Below are positions 19,089-27,746 of a stretch of DNA of 64,000 nt, in pieces. Under the pieces are notes generated by a model. That model had not been told where the DNA came from. It did no database searches and saw only the letters and a list, made by a program, of their open reading frames with translations. The stretch spans positions 124,001-188,000 of the forward strand of contig NZ_FXTO01000004.1 in the NCBI RefSeq assembly GCF_900182725.1, written 5' to 3'. Positions within the stretch are counted from its first letter, which is position 1. Every line of letters begins with the position of its first letter. Origin of the DNA: Thalassovita litoralis. GTDB lineage: Bacteria; Pseudomonadota; Alphaproteobacteria; Rhodobacterales; Rhodobacteraceae. Made by a program: the position numbers and the translations under genes.

Positions 19089-19925
19089 TTAGCCAAAAAG
19101 GCCAGAGGGAAAGCCGCCCCAGTGCCTGAACGTTCTGAGCAAGGGCGAAAGCACAGGCAAAGACAGCCATGTATGCCCCAGTTTTACGGGGATTGCACCG
19201 CTGCCCAGCTTGAATCGGGCCAGACCGGGGGCGGTTCGGGTGTCCAGCGGTCCCAGTTCCAGATGGGTCACGCTGCGGGTGCGCAGGATTTGGCTGGCGC
19301 GCCACAACAGCAACGTATGGGCATTCAGCGCGTGACCTTCGGGGTTGGACCAGCCGATATGATAGGTCGCGCCGGGGGCGTGCAGCAAAAACAGCATTGC
19401 CGCAACGGGGCGGTTTTGCCGGGTCGCGGTCAGCAACAGGGTTTGGTCACACGGATAGGCACAGGTAAAGGTATGGGGCAGGGCGCGGTAACGGCGCGTT
19501 TTGCGCTGGTGGGTTTCGTGATCTAACAACCAGCCGTGGCGGGCCGGATCGAAACGACAGGCGTGGGTTTTCAACGGGGCCGCCGCAGCCCGGCGCAGAC
19601 GATTGCGCCATTTGCCATGCTGGGCGGCCATCCGTGCGGGATCATCCGGGCGCAGGTCCAGTACAGCCATGATTTGCGGTGTCATCACCGGGATATGCCC
19701 CGCAGCGTGGTGCCGCGTATCGGCAGCCGGATCGGGGGCGTTGATCAGGCAGGGACCGGGCGGCAGATCGCCGGGGCAGGTGGCACGGGGCAGATAGGTC
19801 AAATCCCCAAGCAGCGGCACCCGCCGGTGCAGAGACAGCGCCGGACCAATCCGGTGCGTGGGAACCCCAAGCGCCATCATGGCCGTGGCATAGGGGGCGG
19901 ATTGTTGGAGCGGGGCGATTTCCAT
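19089..19925 (-). CDS. GNAT-superfamily (BioF2/FemAB-like) acyltransferase-like protein
   Basis: A 278-residue protein whose second half resembles the BioF2-like/Acetyltransf_6 fold: a variable N-terminal region followed by PVAAMLFLLHAPGATYHIGW, then NAHTLLLWRASQILRTRSV and LELGPLDTRTAPGLARFKLG near residues 225-250. The GLARFKLG segment is characteristic of these FemAB-related transferases. No membrane segment or signal peptide is evident. It sits 39 nt upstream of typA on the same strand, so the two may be co-transcribed. The acyl donor and acceptor are unknown. Confidence 0.65.
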   Translation of the reverse strand: MEIAPLQQSAPYATAMMALGVPTHRIGPALSLHRRVPLLGDLTYLPRATCPGDLPPGPCLINAPDPAADTRHHAAGHIPVMTPQIMAVLDLRPDDPARMAAQHGKWRNRLRRAAAAPLKTHACRFDPARHGWLLDHETHQRKTRRYRALPHTFTCAYPCDQTLLLTATRQNRPVAAMLFLLHAPGATYHIGWSNPEGHALNAHTLLLWRASQILRTRSVTHLELGPLDTRTAPGLARFKLGSGAIPVKLGHTWLSLPVLSPLLRTFRHWGGFPSGLFG

Positions 19926-19948
19926 AGCTCTGTTAAGACAATGAAAAC

Positions 19949-19964
19949 CTAATGTGTGGTTAAT
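19949..19964 (+). promoter_or_regulatory. Weak CtrA-like site
   Basis: CTAA (19949-19952), 7 nt, TTAAT (19960-19964) differs from TTAA-N7-TTAAC at two positions. It lies in the divergent gap between the GNAT-like gene and a 46-codon ORF. It could be chance. Confidence 0.25.
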
Positions 19965-19972
19965 ACGGTCTT

Positions 19973-20113
19973 ATGAGGTCACAGAAATCAACCGTTTTGG
20001 GGCATGACGCCCCGCCGCCGCGCCTGACGATGCAGGCGTTGACATTGATCGCCTGTGCTTTGTCTGTCCCCGCGGCGTTAATCCTGTGGGGCATCGAAGC
20101 GATAGTGCGCTAA
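19973..20113 (+). CDS. Small single-membrane-segment hypothetical protein (46 aa)
   Basis: ATG 19973 opens a 46-codon frame ending TAA 20111-20113. The product has a short Pro-rich N-terminal stretch (HDAPPPRLT) and one hydrophobic segment, LTLIACALSVPAALILWGI (residues about 23-41), ending in a basic residue. A bidirectional terminator starts 5 nt after the stop, and the ORF is divergent from the GNAT-like gene, both of which favour a real gene. There is no clear ribosome-binding site and no family I recognise. Confidence 0.5.
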   Translation: MRSQKSTVLGHDAPPPRLTMQALTLIACALSVPAALILWGIEAIVR

Positions 20114-20117
20114 ATGC

Positions 20118-20146
20118 AAAAGGCCGCCCGAATAGGGGCGGCCTTT
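20118..20146. terminator. Bidirectional terminator between the 46-aa ORF and ssb
   Basis: The stem GGCCGCCC (20122-20129) and GGGCGGCC (20136-20143) is flanked by AAAA on the left and TTT on the right. It can terminate both the small plus-strand ORF and minus-strand ssb. Confidence 0.75.
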
Positions 20147-20170
20147 GTGTCTGTGGTGAAAATACCGGGA

Positions 20171-20695
20171 TCAGAACGGGATTTCGTCGTCAATGTCGCC
20201 ACCGCGCGACCCGCCGCCCTGATTGCCGCCGCCATAGGACGGACCCGAGTCATAAGACGGGCCGGAATCGTAACCGCCGCCATAGCCGCCGCCCTGATTG
20301 CCACCACCGTAGCCGCCGCCACCCTGACCGCCGCCGCCTTCGCCGCGACCGTCCAGCATGACCAGCGTGCCGCCGAAACCTTGCAGGACGATTTCAGTGG
20401 TATAGCGGTCCTGACCGGATTGATCCTGCCATTTGCGGGTTTGCAACTGGCCTTCGATATAAACCTTGGAGCCTTTGCGCAGGTATTGTTCTGCAACGCG
20501 CACCAGACCTTCTTGGAAGATCGCGACCGAATGCCATTCCGTCCGTTCACGGCGTTCGCCGGTGTTGCGGTCTTTCCACGTTTCCGAAGTGGCGATGCGC
20601 AGGTTGCAGACTTTGCCGCCATTCTGGAAGCTGCGCACCTCGGGGTCGCGGCCCAGATTGCCCACCAGAATTACCTTGTTCACAGATCCGGCCAT
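20171..20695 (-). CDS. ssb: Single-stranded DNA-binding protein
   Basis: SSB coats single-stranded DNA in replication, repair and recombination. The 174 residues have the OB-fold domain ([61 protein letters not shown]) over about residues 1-112. A low-complexity Gly/Gln/Tyr linker with a YDSGPS repeat follows. It ends in the acidic interaction tip DIDDEIPF, which recruits partner proteins. The start at 20695 is at the conserved N-terminus, with GGGAGAG upstream. No clear LexA box was seen upstream. Confidence 0.97.
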   Translation of the reverse strand: MAGSVNKVILVGNLGRDPEVRSFQNGGKVCNLRIATSETWKDRNTGERRERTEWHSVAIFQEGLVRVAEQYLRKGSKVYIEGQLQTRKWQDQSGQDRYTTEIVLQGFGGTLVMLDGRGEGGGGQGGGGYGGGNQGGGYGGGYDSGPSYDSGPSYGGGNQGGGSRGGDIDDEIPF

Positions 20696-20926
20696 GATGC
20701 TCTCCCGTTGACTCGTTTCCCTGCTTACACCACGGGCAGGGGAAAAGGTAAAGTTCCGACAATACCCCGGTTCGTCAGTCGTCTGTTCACGTAAAACCGC
20801 CTAAACCTAAGGTATAGGCGCAGGGGTTTCCCGCAAATACACCCCCGGACCAATAGGATTTCCTGCGTTACCCTGCGATTTGATCCAGACCGGCGCAGGG
20901 CCGGAACAGATACAGGAGAAACGAAT

Positions 20927-21184
20927 ATGATCCGCAAATTGACCTCGGCAGCATTGGCAGGCGTTCTGGTTGCAGGGCTGGCAAGCCCGGTTTTGGCCAG
21001 TGGCAAAGTGTCCGAAGATATGCAGACGAAAATCCGCGCGCATCTGACCGAGCAGGGGTATGACGTGCGCAAAATCAAACGCGAAGACGGCCTGTACGAG
21101 GCTTATGTGATGAAGGACGGCCAAAAGCTGGAAGTCTATCTGGACGAGCAACTGACCGTGGTACGCACCAAGAGCGACGATTGA
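20927..21184 (+). CDS. Small periplasmic PepSY-domain protein
   Basis: An 85-residue secreted protein: signal peptide MIRKLTSAALAGVLVAGLASPVLAS followed by one PepSY-like unit (MQTKIRAHLTEQGYDVRKIK through YEAYVMKDGQKLEVYLDE). PepSY domains are small periplasmic modules often encoded beside cytochrome b or sensor genes. Ribosome-binding site CAGGAG lies upstream. A terminator-like hairpin follows (21200-21234), but the cytochrome b561 gene starts only 66 nt later, so partial read-through is plausible. The function is likely redox or metal related by context only. Confidence 0.8.
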   Translation: MIRKLTSAALAGVLVAGLASPVLASGKVSEDMQTKIRAHLTEQGYDVRKIKREDGLYEAYVMKDGQKLEVYLDEQLTVVRTKSDD

Positions 21185-21199
21185 TCTGACGTGATGAAT

Positions 21200-21234
21200 G
21201 GGCCGGGGCGGGAAACCGCCCCTTGGCCCCTTTT
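21200..21234 (+). terminator. Terminator-like hairpin between PepSY and cytochrome b561 genes
   Basis: A stem with core GGGGCGG (21205-21211) and CCGCCCC (21216-21222) and GAAA loop, extended by GGGCC/GGCCC outer pairs, is followed by TTTT. It may attenuate rather than stop transcription. Confidence 0.6.
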
Positions 21235-21250
21235 GGAAAAGGACAGAATG

Positions 21251-21790
21251 ATGACCGAGGTCAAAGTCTGGGACCCGTTTGTACGGCTGTTCCATTGGAT
21301 GCTGGTATTGGGGATCGCCTTAAACGGGCTGATCCTGGACGATGAAAGCAAGTTGCATAACTGGATCGGCTACGGGGTTGTGGCGCTGGTGGCTGCGCGA
21401 ATGATTTGGGGGCTGATTGGCACGAAACACGCGCGGTTTTCGGATTTCCCGCCCGATGTCAATGCGTCGCTGGAACAGGTGCAGGACATTGCCTTGGGTC
21501 GGGTCAAATATCACAAGGGGCATACCCCGCTTGGGGCGCTGATGATCTATAACCTTCTGCTGTCGGTGGCGCTGATCGGATTGACCGGCTACATGATGAC
21601 CACCGATATGTTTTGGGGGGTCGATTGGGTGGAAGAACTGCACGAAATACTGGCCGGTTGGATCGGGTTTTCCGTTGCGGCCCATGTGGCGGCAGTACTG
21701 TTTGAAAGCTGGCGCACAGGGGTGAACCTGCCGCGTGCTATGGTCACTGGCCGCAAGCAGATGCCAGATACAGCCGGGGATCGCCCGTGA
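21251..21790 (+). CDS. Cytochrome b561-family membrane protein
   Basis: A 179-residue four-helix membrane protein of the cytochrome b561/Ni-hydrogenase b-subunit type. The N-terminus KVWDPFVRLFHWMLVLGIALNG has the family PxxRxxHW-like motif with a haem-ligand His. Other candidate His ligands are in KLHNWIGYGVVALVAARM, KYHKGHTPLGALMIYNLL and VEELHEILAGWIGF. This fold moves electrons between quinone and soluble carriers. AAAAGGA lies 7 nt before ATG 21251; ATG 21248 is the alternative. It overlaps the LuxR-type gene by 4 nt (GTGA). Confidence 0.85.
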   Translation: MTEVKVWDPFVRLFHWMLVLGIALNGLILDDESKLHNWIGYGVVALVAARMIWGLIGTKHARFSDFPPDVNASLEQVQDIALGRVKYHKGHTPLGALMIYNLLLSVALIGLTGYMMTTDMFWGVDWVEELHEILAGWIGFSVAAHVAAVLFESWRTGVNLPRAMVTGRKQMPDTAGDRP

Positions 21791-22317
21791 TTGATCCGGG
21801 GCTGAAACGGCGGGGCCTGTCACTGTTGATCCTGATCACGGTGCAGGCTTTTGCCGCGGTGTTTTTCGTGACGGATTCGGTGGCCGATTATTGGGACAGC
21901 GGGGCGTTATATGTCGATCTGCATCTGATCGTTGAAACGCTGGCGGCGCTGACGCTGGCGATTTCCATTGTGATCGAGGTGGTGTACCTGCTGCGGATGC
22001 TGCGCCGTCAGGCCCGGATGGAGCGGGGTTTGTCTGTTGCGTCCGGGGCGTTACACGAATTGATGGAAAGCTATTTTCAGGCGTGGCGGCTGACACCATC
22101 GGAACAGGATGTCGCAACCTTTGCAATCAAGGGGGCGTCGATCAGCGAAATCGCGCAAATGCGGGGCAGCGCCGAAGGCACGGTCAAAGCGCATCTGAAT
22201 GCGATATATCGCAAGGCCGGGGTGAATGGCCGGGGTGATCTGGTCAGTTTGCTGATCGAGGATTTGATGACGCAACCCTTGGTGCCGTCCGGCGATGGGC
22301 AGGCTGCTGCCGACTGA
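21787..22317 (+). CDS. Membrane-anchored LuxR-type regulator
   Basis: A 176-residue protein with two hydrophobic segments at about residues 10-32 and 44-68, then a cytoplasmic helix and a C-terminal LuxR-type helix-turn-helix (LTPSEQDVATFAIKGASISE, then GTVKAHLNAIYRKAGV, residues about 101-145). The N-terminus is not a receiver or a known sensor domain, so the membrane part may sense an envelope or redox signal. The GTG start at 21787 overlaps the cytochrome b561 stop (GTGA), which couples translation of the regulator to the cytochrome. Target genes are unknown. Confidence 0.75.
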   Translation: MIDPGLKRRGLSLLILITVQAFAAVFFVTDSVADYWDSGALYVDLHLIVETLAALTLAISIVIEVVYLLRMLRRQARMERGLSVASGALHELMESYFQAWRLTPSEQDVATFAIKGASISEIAQMRGSAEGTVKAHLNAIYRKAGVNGRGDLVSLLIEDLMTQPLVPSGDGQAAAD

Positions 22318-22386
22318 TCCGGTTCAGGGGTGGAAATTCGGCTGATTACGGCTAATATGCGCCGCAAGTAAACGGTGTGGGACAGA

Positions 22387-22974
22387 ATGATGCGCAAAAT
22401 GGTGATGGCCGTCAGTGCGCTGGCTGTAATGTCGGCGGGTGCGGTGCAGGCGGATATTCTGTCTTCCAAGTCGCGGAACAAGCTGTTCAGATCCCAGACA
22501 AAGGTTTTGGATAACCGGGCCTCGGATCAATACAAAGCCAGCGTGCGATTGCAGCCGCCCAGCGTGAACACCCCAACGAACTGGGGGCCGCAGATGTATA
22601 ACGGGAAATATCGCGGGCCGTATCTGGATATGGCGCGATCCGCCGCGCAGCGTCATGGCGTCCCCGAGGAGCTGTTTTTGCGGCTGGTGCATCAGGAAAG
22701 CCGTTTCAACGCCAATGCCAAATCACACAAGGGGGCGCTGGGACTGGCGCAGTTGATGCCGGAAACGGCGCAGGTGCTGGGGGTGGACCCGCTGGACCCG
22801 TTCCAAAATCTGGATGGCGGCGCACGCTATCTGGCGCAGCAGTTCAAAAATTTCGGATCGTGGCGGCTGGCTTTGGCGGCGTATAATGCCGGACCGGAAG
22901 CCGTGCGCAAATATGGCGGCGTGCCGCCCTATGAAGAAACCCGCAATTATGTTGTGACCATCTGGGGCAGCTAA
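22387..22974 (+). CDS. Lytic transglycosylase (SLT-domain) family protein
   Basis: A secreted SLT-type lytic transglycosylase, about 195 residues, that cleaves peptidoglycan with 1,6-anhydro product formation. A signal peptide ([22 protein letters not shown]) is followed by a linker and the catalytic domain: [20 protein letters not shown] contains the catalytic Glu of the ES motif. [20 protein letters not shown] and [17 protein letters not shown] are the next family motifs. The start could be ATG 22387 or 22390, or a GTG at 22375. It lies 69 nt after the LuxR-type gene on the same strand. Confidence 0.9.
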   Translation: MMRKMVMAVSALAVMSAGAVQADILSSKSRNKLFRSQTKVLDNRASDQYKASVRLQPPSVNTPTNWGPQMYNGKYRGPYLDMARSAAQRHGVPEELFLRLVHQESRFNANAKSHKGALGLAQLMPETAQVLGVDPLDPFQNLDGGARYLAQQFKNFGSWRLALAAYNAGPEAVRKYGGVPPYEETRNYVVTIWGS

Positions 22975-23011
22975 ATCAGTTTACCTTATATCCAACAAAA
23001 TTACTCGACTA

Positions 23012-23025
23012 TTGATTATTGTCAA
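23012..23025 (+). promoter_or_regulatory. FNR/FnrL-type operator upstream of the peroxidase gene
   Basis: TTGAT-TATT-GTCAA (23012-23025) matches the FNR consensus TTGAT-N4-ATCAA except for one base. It ends 60 nt before the start of a di-haem cytochrome c peroxidase gene, a gene class often under FNR control. Confidence 0.6.
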
Positions 23026-23085
23026 GGTAAGTCCCTGCCATGCGGGTAGACCCGCCTGATCGTCGAATATTGGGGATGTGGGCGT

Positions 23086-24252
23086 ATGGCACGGATTTGG
23101 ATTGCATCGGCATTTGTACTTGGCGCCGGATTGGCCGCAGTGATCGGTGTTGCCGAAAATCAGCGGTATGATACCCGCGAAGCTTTGGGCGCGGCGTTGT
23201 TTTTCGATGTGAACCTGTCCCAAAACCGAACCCAGTCCTGTGCGACCTGCCATGATCCGGAAACCGGATTTGCCGATCCGCGCGGTGTACGGCTGGGGAT
23301 GGCGACATCTCTGGGGGATGATGGGGTGTCTTTGGGGGATCGCAATGCCCCAACGGCCAGCTATGCCGCGTTTTCGCCGGGGTTCCACAAACGTGAAGAC
23401 GGGAAATGGAATGGCGGGCAGTTTCTGGATGGACGCGAGGCCGGACTGGAAGGACAAGCCGGTGGGCCGCCGCTGAACCCGGTGGAAATGGGTATGTCGG
23501 ATAAGGCCGAAGTGATCGCTAGGTTGCAGGAGAACCCGGATTATGTTTCTGCGTTTTCAGTTCTTTATGGTGAAAACGTCATGCAAAACCCTGACGCGGC
23601 CTATGATGCGATGACCGATGCCATTGCCACGTTTGAACGTGGTCCCGCCTTTGCCCCGTTCGATTCCAAATATGACCGCTATCTGCGCGGCGAGGTGGAA
23701 CTGACCAAGCAAGAAGACCTTGGGCGGCTTTTGTTCTTTTCGCAGCAATTCACCAACTGCAATATTTGCCACCAATTGCGCACCAGTGCGGTTGATGCGC
23801 GGGAAACCTTCTCGAACTACGAATTCCACAACATCGGCACCCCGGCCAACTCCACGTTAGAGGACCAACTGGGCCGTCAGGTGCGGGATGCTGGCTTGGC
23901 GGCGCATATCGACGATCCTGCGCAACGCGGAAAATTCAAAGTGCCGACCTTGCGGAACGTGGCCGTGACGGGGCCGTATATGCATAACGGGGTGTTCAAA
24001 GACCTGCGCACCGTGATCCTGTTTTACAACAAATACAATTCGCGGGCGGCGCATCGGCAGATCAACCCTGAAACCGGGGCGGAATGGGGTGCGCCCGAGG
24101 TGGCCGAGAACATATCGCTTGAGGAATTGAAAACTGGACCAGCCCTGAAAGATGATCGGATTGACGCGCTGGTTGCCTTCTTAAAGACATTGACAGACGC
24201 CCGATATGAGCCGCTGTTGGCGGAACTGGAGGCGAGTGAGGCGAAAAATTGA
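23086..24252 (+). CDS. Di-haem cytochrome c peroxidase (CcpA/MauG family)
   Basis: A 388-residue exported di-haem peroxidase that reduces H2O2 with electrons from c-type cytochromes in the periplasm. An N-terminal hydrophobic segment (IWIASAFVLGAGLAAVIGV) serves as signal or anchor. Two haem-c motifs are present, CATCH (Cys about residue 52) and CNICH (about 225). Family segments include ALFFDVNLSQNRTQSC, FKVPTLRNVAVTGPYMHNGV and IDALVAFLKTL. Covalent haem attachment would use the ccm system represented at the window start. A near-consensus FNR-type site lies 60 nt upstream, suggesting induction at low oxygen. No clear terminator follows. Confidence 0.92.
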   Translation: MARIWIASAFVLGAGLAAVIGVAENQRYDTREALGAALFFDVNLSQNRTQSCATCHDPETGFADPRGVRLGMATSLGDDGVSLGDRNAPTASYAAFSPGFHKREDGKWNGGQFLDGREAGLEGQAGGPPLNPVEMGMSDKAEVIARLQENPDYVSAFSVLYGENVMQNPDAAYDAMTDAIATFERGPAFAPFDSKYDRYLRGEVELTKQEDLGRLLFFSQQFTNCNICHQLRTSAVDARETFSNYEFHNIGTPANSTLEDQLGRQVRDAGLAAHIDDPAQRGKFKVPTLRNVAVTGPYMHNGVFKDLRTVILFYNKYNSRAAHRQINPETGAEWGAPEVAENISLEELKTGPALKDDRIDALVAFLKTLTDARYEPLLAELEASEAKN

Positions 24253-24426
24253 GAAAATATTTTTCGTTTAAAAACAGCATATAATAATGTATTATTGGTG
24301 TAATTTGTGTGATTTTTGAAAATTGAACAGGAACTTCCGGGCGGATTGGCCCGTTGGAAAGCCATACAAAACGCGGGGCTGCAAACAATGGTGCCGCGTT
24401 AGCTTAACAACGTAGGAAGAGTGATC

Positions 24427-24924
24427 ATGTTCAAGAAATCTATGACTGCACTGGCTTTGGTTTTCGGTCTGACGGGGGCGGCTTTTGCTGCTGATCAACT
24501 GCCTGTTGAAACGCTGGATGTGGATGACACCATTCAGAAAATGCCGTGGGAAAATAGCGATGGGGCGCTCAAACATCCGACGCTGCCCGCTGACTTGAGC
24601 GCGGTAATCAAGTCTGAATTGGACAACCGCGTTGCTGACAATGGCTTTATCGTGGATGTGGACATCTGGGAAATCTCGATGGCGGGGGACACCAACCTGC
24701 CCGAAGATGGCCGGTTCGACCGTCTGGGCGGTTTTGTCTATATCTCGAAATCGGAAGGCACGCAGCCGGACTATACTTTTCCGATCCTGATGCATGCCGT
24801 CGATGCGGATGCGGTTCCGACCGATGCCTTGCAAACTGCGATGATTGCGGCTTTTGCGGATGAAACGGCCAACCGTCTGGATGGCATGAACGTGGCCGAA
24901 CCAAAAGCAGGCGCGATGAACTGA
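24427..24924 (+). CDS. Secreted hypothetical protein
   Basis: A 165-residue protein I do not recognise. It has a clear signal peptide (MFKKSMTALALVFGLTGAAFAA), so the mature ~143 residues are periplasmic or secreted. The mature part is acidic, with few Cys and no lipobox. Segments such as LDNRVADNGFIVDVDIWEI and FVYISKSEGTQPDYTFPILM suggest a small alpha/beta domain. The ATG at 24427 follows TAGGAAGAG; an in-frame GTG lies 6 nt upstream. The 174-nt AT-rich gap before it likely holds its own promoter. It is convergent with the AraC gene (19 nt). Confidence 0.7.
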   Translation: MFKKSMTALALVFGLTGAAFAADQLPVETLDVDDTIQKMPWENSDGALKHPTLPADLSAVIKSELDNRVADNGFIVDVDIWEISMAGDTNLPEDGRFDRLGGFVYISKSEGTQPDYTFPILMHAVDADAVPTDALQTAMIAAFADETANRLDGMNVAEPKAGAMN

Positions 24925-24943
24925 TCATAGCGCCAGATGGATG

Positions 24944-25813
24944 CTAATATCGTCTGTTTGGGACAAGTATGGCCCCCGTCCTTTGGGCGGGGGCTGTTTC
25001 CACCGAGGTGCGGCGCCGCAGGTCTGTGGGGCTTTGCCCGGTATGTTGCAATACAAAGCGCGAAAAATAGGCGGGGCTGCCAAAGCCGATGGCCTCGCTG
25101 ATCTCCTTGAGCGGCATATCGGTGGTTTCGATCAGCAGGCGGGCTTCGTACAGGCTGCGTTTGGTCAGAATGTCCGCCGCAGTGATGCCCGTATGTTCCC
25201 GGCAGGCGCGGGACAGATGCGTGGGTGTGACCCCCAGCATTGCCGCAAATTCCGCCATCGTTTTGCCGGTACGAAATTCCTGCGTCACCAAGGCGCAAAA
25301 TGCTTCGACAAGGCGCTGACCGGCAGGCAGTTTGGGTTCGTCCGGCCCATGCAATGCCAAGGCTTGCCGCCGCATCCAAACCGAAATCAACGCCACATGG
25401 GCGCGGGCGGCTTCGTCCATGAAGGGGGCATTGTGATCCCGTTCCCGTTGCAGATGATCCAGCAGACCCGTCAATTCGGATTGGGCGTGAACCTCGCGGA
25501 TGCGCAGCAGCATGGGGGCGTCGTGCAGCGTTAGCGCCGGATCGTGTGGAATGCGCACCGCGATTCCAAACCCGGTGCGCCCCAGATCCAAGGAAAACAG
25601 CGTACCGGCAGGGATGTAAAACGCGTTATGCGCGCCGACGCCGCAGCGGACCCCTTGCAGGATGGCTAATCCCTGTCCTTTCGTGACCCAAAGCAACAGA
25701 TCATGATCGCGGTCATGCAATTCCGCCAACCGCCACGCCCCATTGCGCAAGACCTGCGCGATAGAGGTAATGCGAATCTCGCTTGGTTTACGGGGTTCGG
25801 CGTTTGGGGGCAT
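24944..25813 (-). CDS. AraC-family transcriptional regulator
   Basis: A 289-residue AraC-type regulator. The N-terminal part looks like a cupin sensing domain (DLLLWVTKGQGLAILQGV; NAFYIPAGTLFSLDLG). The C-terminal ~100 residues carry two helix-turn-helix units: MAEFAAMLGVTPTHLSRACR and LKEISEAIGFGSPAYFSRFV, then the family ending GQSPTDLRRR. The ligand and targets are unknown. The start at 25813 is the first ATG. It lies next to miaA on the same strand with a 95-nt gap, but the functions are probably unrelated. Confidence 0.9.
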   Translation of the reverse strand: MPPNAEPRKPSEIRITSIAQVLRNGAWRLAELHDRDHDLLLWVTKGQGLAILQGVRCGVGAHNAFYIPAGTLFSLDLGRTGFGIAVRIPHDPALTLHDAPMLLRIREVHAQSELTGLLDHLQRERDHNAPFMDEAARAHVALISVWMRRQALALHGPDEPKLPAGQRLVEAFCALVTQEFRTGKTMAEFAAMLGVTPTHLSRACREHTGITAADILTKRSLYEARLLIETTDMPLKEISEAIGFGSPAYFSRFVLQHTGQSPTDLRRRTSVETAPAQRTGAILVPNRRY

Positions 25814-25908
25814 AATGATCGCTTTTGACTACCCATTTTGCTGGTTTCCCATGCTTGATGCGGCGAATAGTCGAAAAATGTAAAGCGATAATTGATGCGA
25901 ATTTTCGC

Positions 25909-26793
25909 TTACGGCTGAAATCCGCGCCAGCGCTTCATTTTTGACCGGAACCATGTGCGCTGACGTTTGGCGAACTGTCGTGTGGCGATGGTGGCGTTTT
26001 CTCGGGCCTGATCCAAGGTCAGTTCGCCGCGCAAATGGGCGATGAGTTCCGGCGCACCGATGGCTTTGGCAGACAGATGTGCCGGGTTCCATGTGGGTAG
26101 GTTGGCGCGGGCTTCGTCCAGGGCGCCTTGTTCCAGCATCAGATCAAACCGCCGGGCGATCCGGTCGTTCAGCCAATCGCGATCCACGTCAAACAGGATG
26201 GGTGTGGTGCGCTCCAGCGGCAGTAGCGGCGGCGGGGTGTCGTCCTGCCACGCGGCCAATCCGCGTCCGGTGGCTTGTTGCACTTCCCACGCGCGTTGCA
26301 CCCGCATCGGGTTCAGCACATCCAGACGGGCGCGGGTTTGCTGATCCAGTTCATCCAGCAGGGGGGTATGCCCATGTTCGGCAATTCGGGCATCCGCAAT
26401 GGCGCGAATGTCGGGCGGTGTGGCGGGGATGTCGGCCAATCCTTCGGTCAGGGCCGTGAAATACAACCCCGTGCCACCCACGATGATTGGGAGTTCCGAT
26501 CCCTGTAACAGCGGTTTCAGGTCACGCAGCCAATGGCCTACGGAATAATCGGCATCACCGGGAATATGCCCATACAGGCGATGGGGCTGGTCCGCCTCTT
26601 CCTTGGATGTGGGGCGGGCGGTCAGAATTCGCCAGTTGGCATAGACCTGAATCGCATCGGCATTGATGATGACGCCGCCTTGGGTGCGGGCAATTTCCAG
26701 CGCCAGCGCCGATTTTCCGGATGCCGTTGGTCCCGCAATCAAAACCGGGCGGTTTGCGGGGATATCGGCAAGAAGATCGGTCAGCTTTGTCAT
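25909..26793 (-). CDS. miaA: tRNA dimethylallyltransferase
   Basis: MiaA transfers a dimethylallyl group to adenosine-37 of tRNAs reading U-starting codons. The 294 residues fit the family. The P-loop [15 protein letters not shown] (about residues 20-34), the substrate segment [19 protein letters not shown], and [19 protein letters not shown] are typical. The C-terminal KRQRTWFR motif ([18 protein letters not shown]) is present. The start is ATG 26793 ([21 protein letters not shown]); the open frame continues upstream toward pyrH but is not conserved. It is divergent from pyrH with 143 nt between starts. Confidence 0.96.
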   Translation of the reverse strand: MTKLTDLLADIPANRPVLIAGPTASGKSALALEIARTQGGVIINADAIQVYANWRILTARPTSKEEADQPHRLYGHIPGDADYSVGHWLRDLKPLLQGSELPIIVGGTGLYFTALTEGLADIPATPPDIRAIADARIAEHGHTPLLDELDQQTRARLDVLNPMRVQRAWEVQQATGRGLAAWQDDTPPPLLPLERTTPILFDVDRDWLNDRIARRFDLMLEQGALDEARANLPTWNPAHLSAKAIGAPELIAHLRGELTLDQARENATIATRQFAKRQRTWFRSKMKRWRGFQP

Positions 26794-26936
26794 GGCCCCG
26801 CGATACCTGTTTCCGGCCCGTTTGATAAGGGGGGGGCAGGGAAATACGGTAAAGCGGGACTCTCGGATTGAACCCGGCGGCGTTTTCCTACATTTTGCGC
26901 GACAAATATAACAAGACCGTACACGGAGCCTCCCAC

Positions 26937-27686
26937 ATGGCCGATGAGATTCTTTCTGCAACGGACAAAGCCGCTGCGACCAAGTTCAAACGGGTGATGT
27001 TAAAAATTTCGGGGGAGGCGCTTATGGGCTCCCAGGGATTCGGGCTGCACCCACCGACCGTTGAACGCATCGCCCGCGAGGTGAAATCGGTTCACGATCT
27101 GGGCGTTGAAATCTGCATGGTGATCGGGGGCGGCAATATTTTCCGCGGGCTACAGGGTAGCGCGCAGGGGATGGAACGCACCACGGCCGATTATATGGGA
27201 ATGCTGGCCACGGTGATGAACGCGCTGGGGATGCAGGCCGCGCTGGAACAACTGGGCGTGTTCACCCGCGTGATCAGCGCCATTCCGATGGATCAGGTGT
27301 GCGAACCCTATATCCGCCGCCGTGCCGTGCGCCATCTGGAAAAGAAACGGGTCTGCATTTTCGCAGCAGGCACCGGCAACCCGTATTTCACCACCGACAC
27401 CGCTGCCACGTTGCGGGCGAATGAAATGGCCTGTCAGGCGATTTTCAAAGGCACCAAGGTGGACGGCGTTTACGATAAAGACCCGGTGAAATTCCCCGAT
27501 GCGAAACGGTTCGATACCGTCACCTATGACGAGGTGCTGGCGCAGCATCTGGGCGTGATGGATGCCAGCGCCATTGCACTGGCGCGGGACAACAACCTGC
27601 CGATCATCGTGTTTTCGCTGGATGAACCCGGTGGGTTCCGGGGTATCCTTGCCGGGGAAGGCACCTATACAACCGTGGCCGGTTAA
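26937..27686 (+). CDS. pyrH: UMP kinase
   Basis: PyrH phosphorylates UMP to UDP. The 249-residue amino-acid-kinase-fold protein shows [46 protein letters not shown] and [13 protein letters not shown], all typical of bacterial UMP kinase. An extra N-terminal stretch of about 20 residues ([18 protein letters not shown]) precedes the domain; the ATG at 26937 follows CGGAG. The usual rpsB-tsf genes are not immediately upstream; miaA is divergent there. It starts the run pyrH-frr-uppS-cdsA-dxr-rseP. Confidence 0.97.
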   Translation: MADEILSATDKAAATKFKRVMLKISGEALMGSQGFGLHPPTVERIAREVKSVHDLGVEICMVIGGGNIFRGLQGSAQGMERTTADYMGMLATVMNALGMQAALEQLGVFTRVISAIPMDQVCEPYIRRRAVRHLEKKRVCIFAAGTGNPYFTTDTAATLRANEMACQAIFKGTKVDGVYDKDPVKFPDAKRFDTVTYDEVLAQHLGVMDASAIALARDNNLPIIVFSLDEPGGFRGILAGEGTYTTVAG

Positions 27687-27746
27687 GCGTATCCTGCCAA
27701 CAGCCATTCAAGACCCGGCCAGCGGGCAAAAAGGAAGAGCAAGAAC

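Noticed and set aside
17151-19526. A 791-codon plus-strand open frame opposite typA
   Set aside because: It is exactly antisense to a perfect typA gene, is very His/Phe/Arg-rich and matches no family. It results from GC-rich codon use.
24972-24994. A GC-rich hairpin (GCCCCCG/CGGGGGC) as a terminator
   Set aside because: It lies inside the 3' end of the AraC coding region, before its stop codon, with no useful U-tract on the minus strand.
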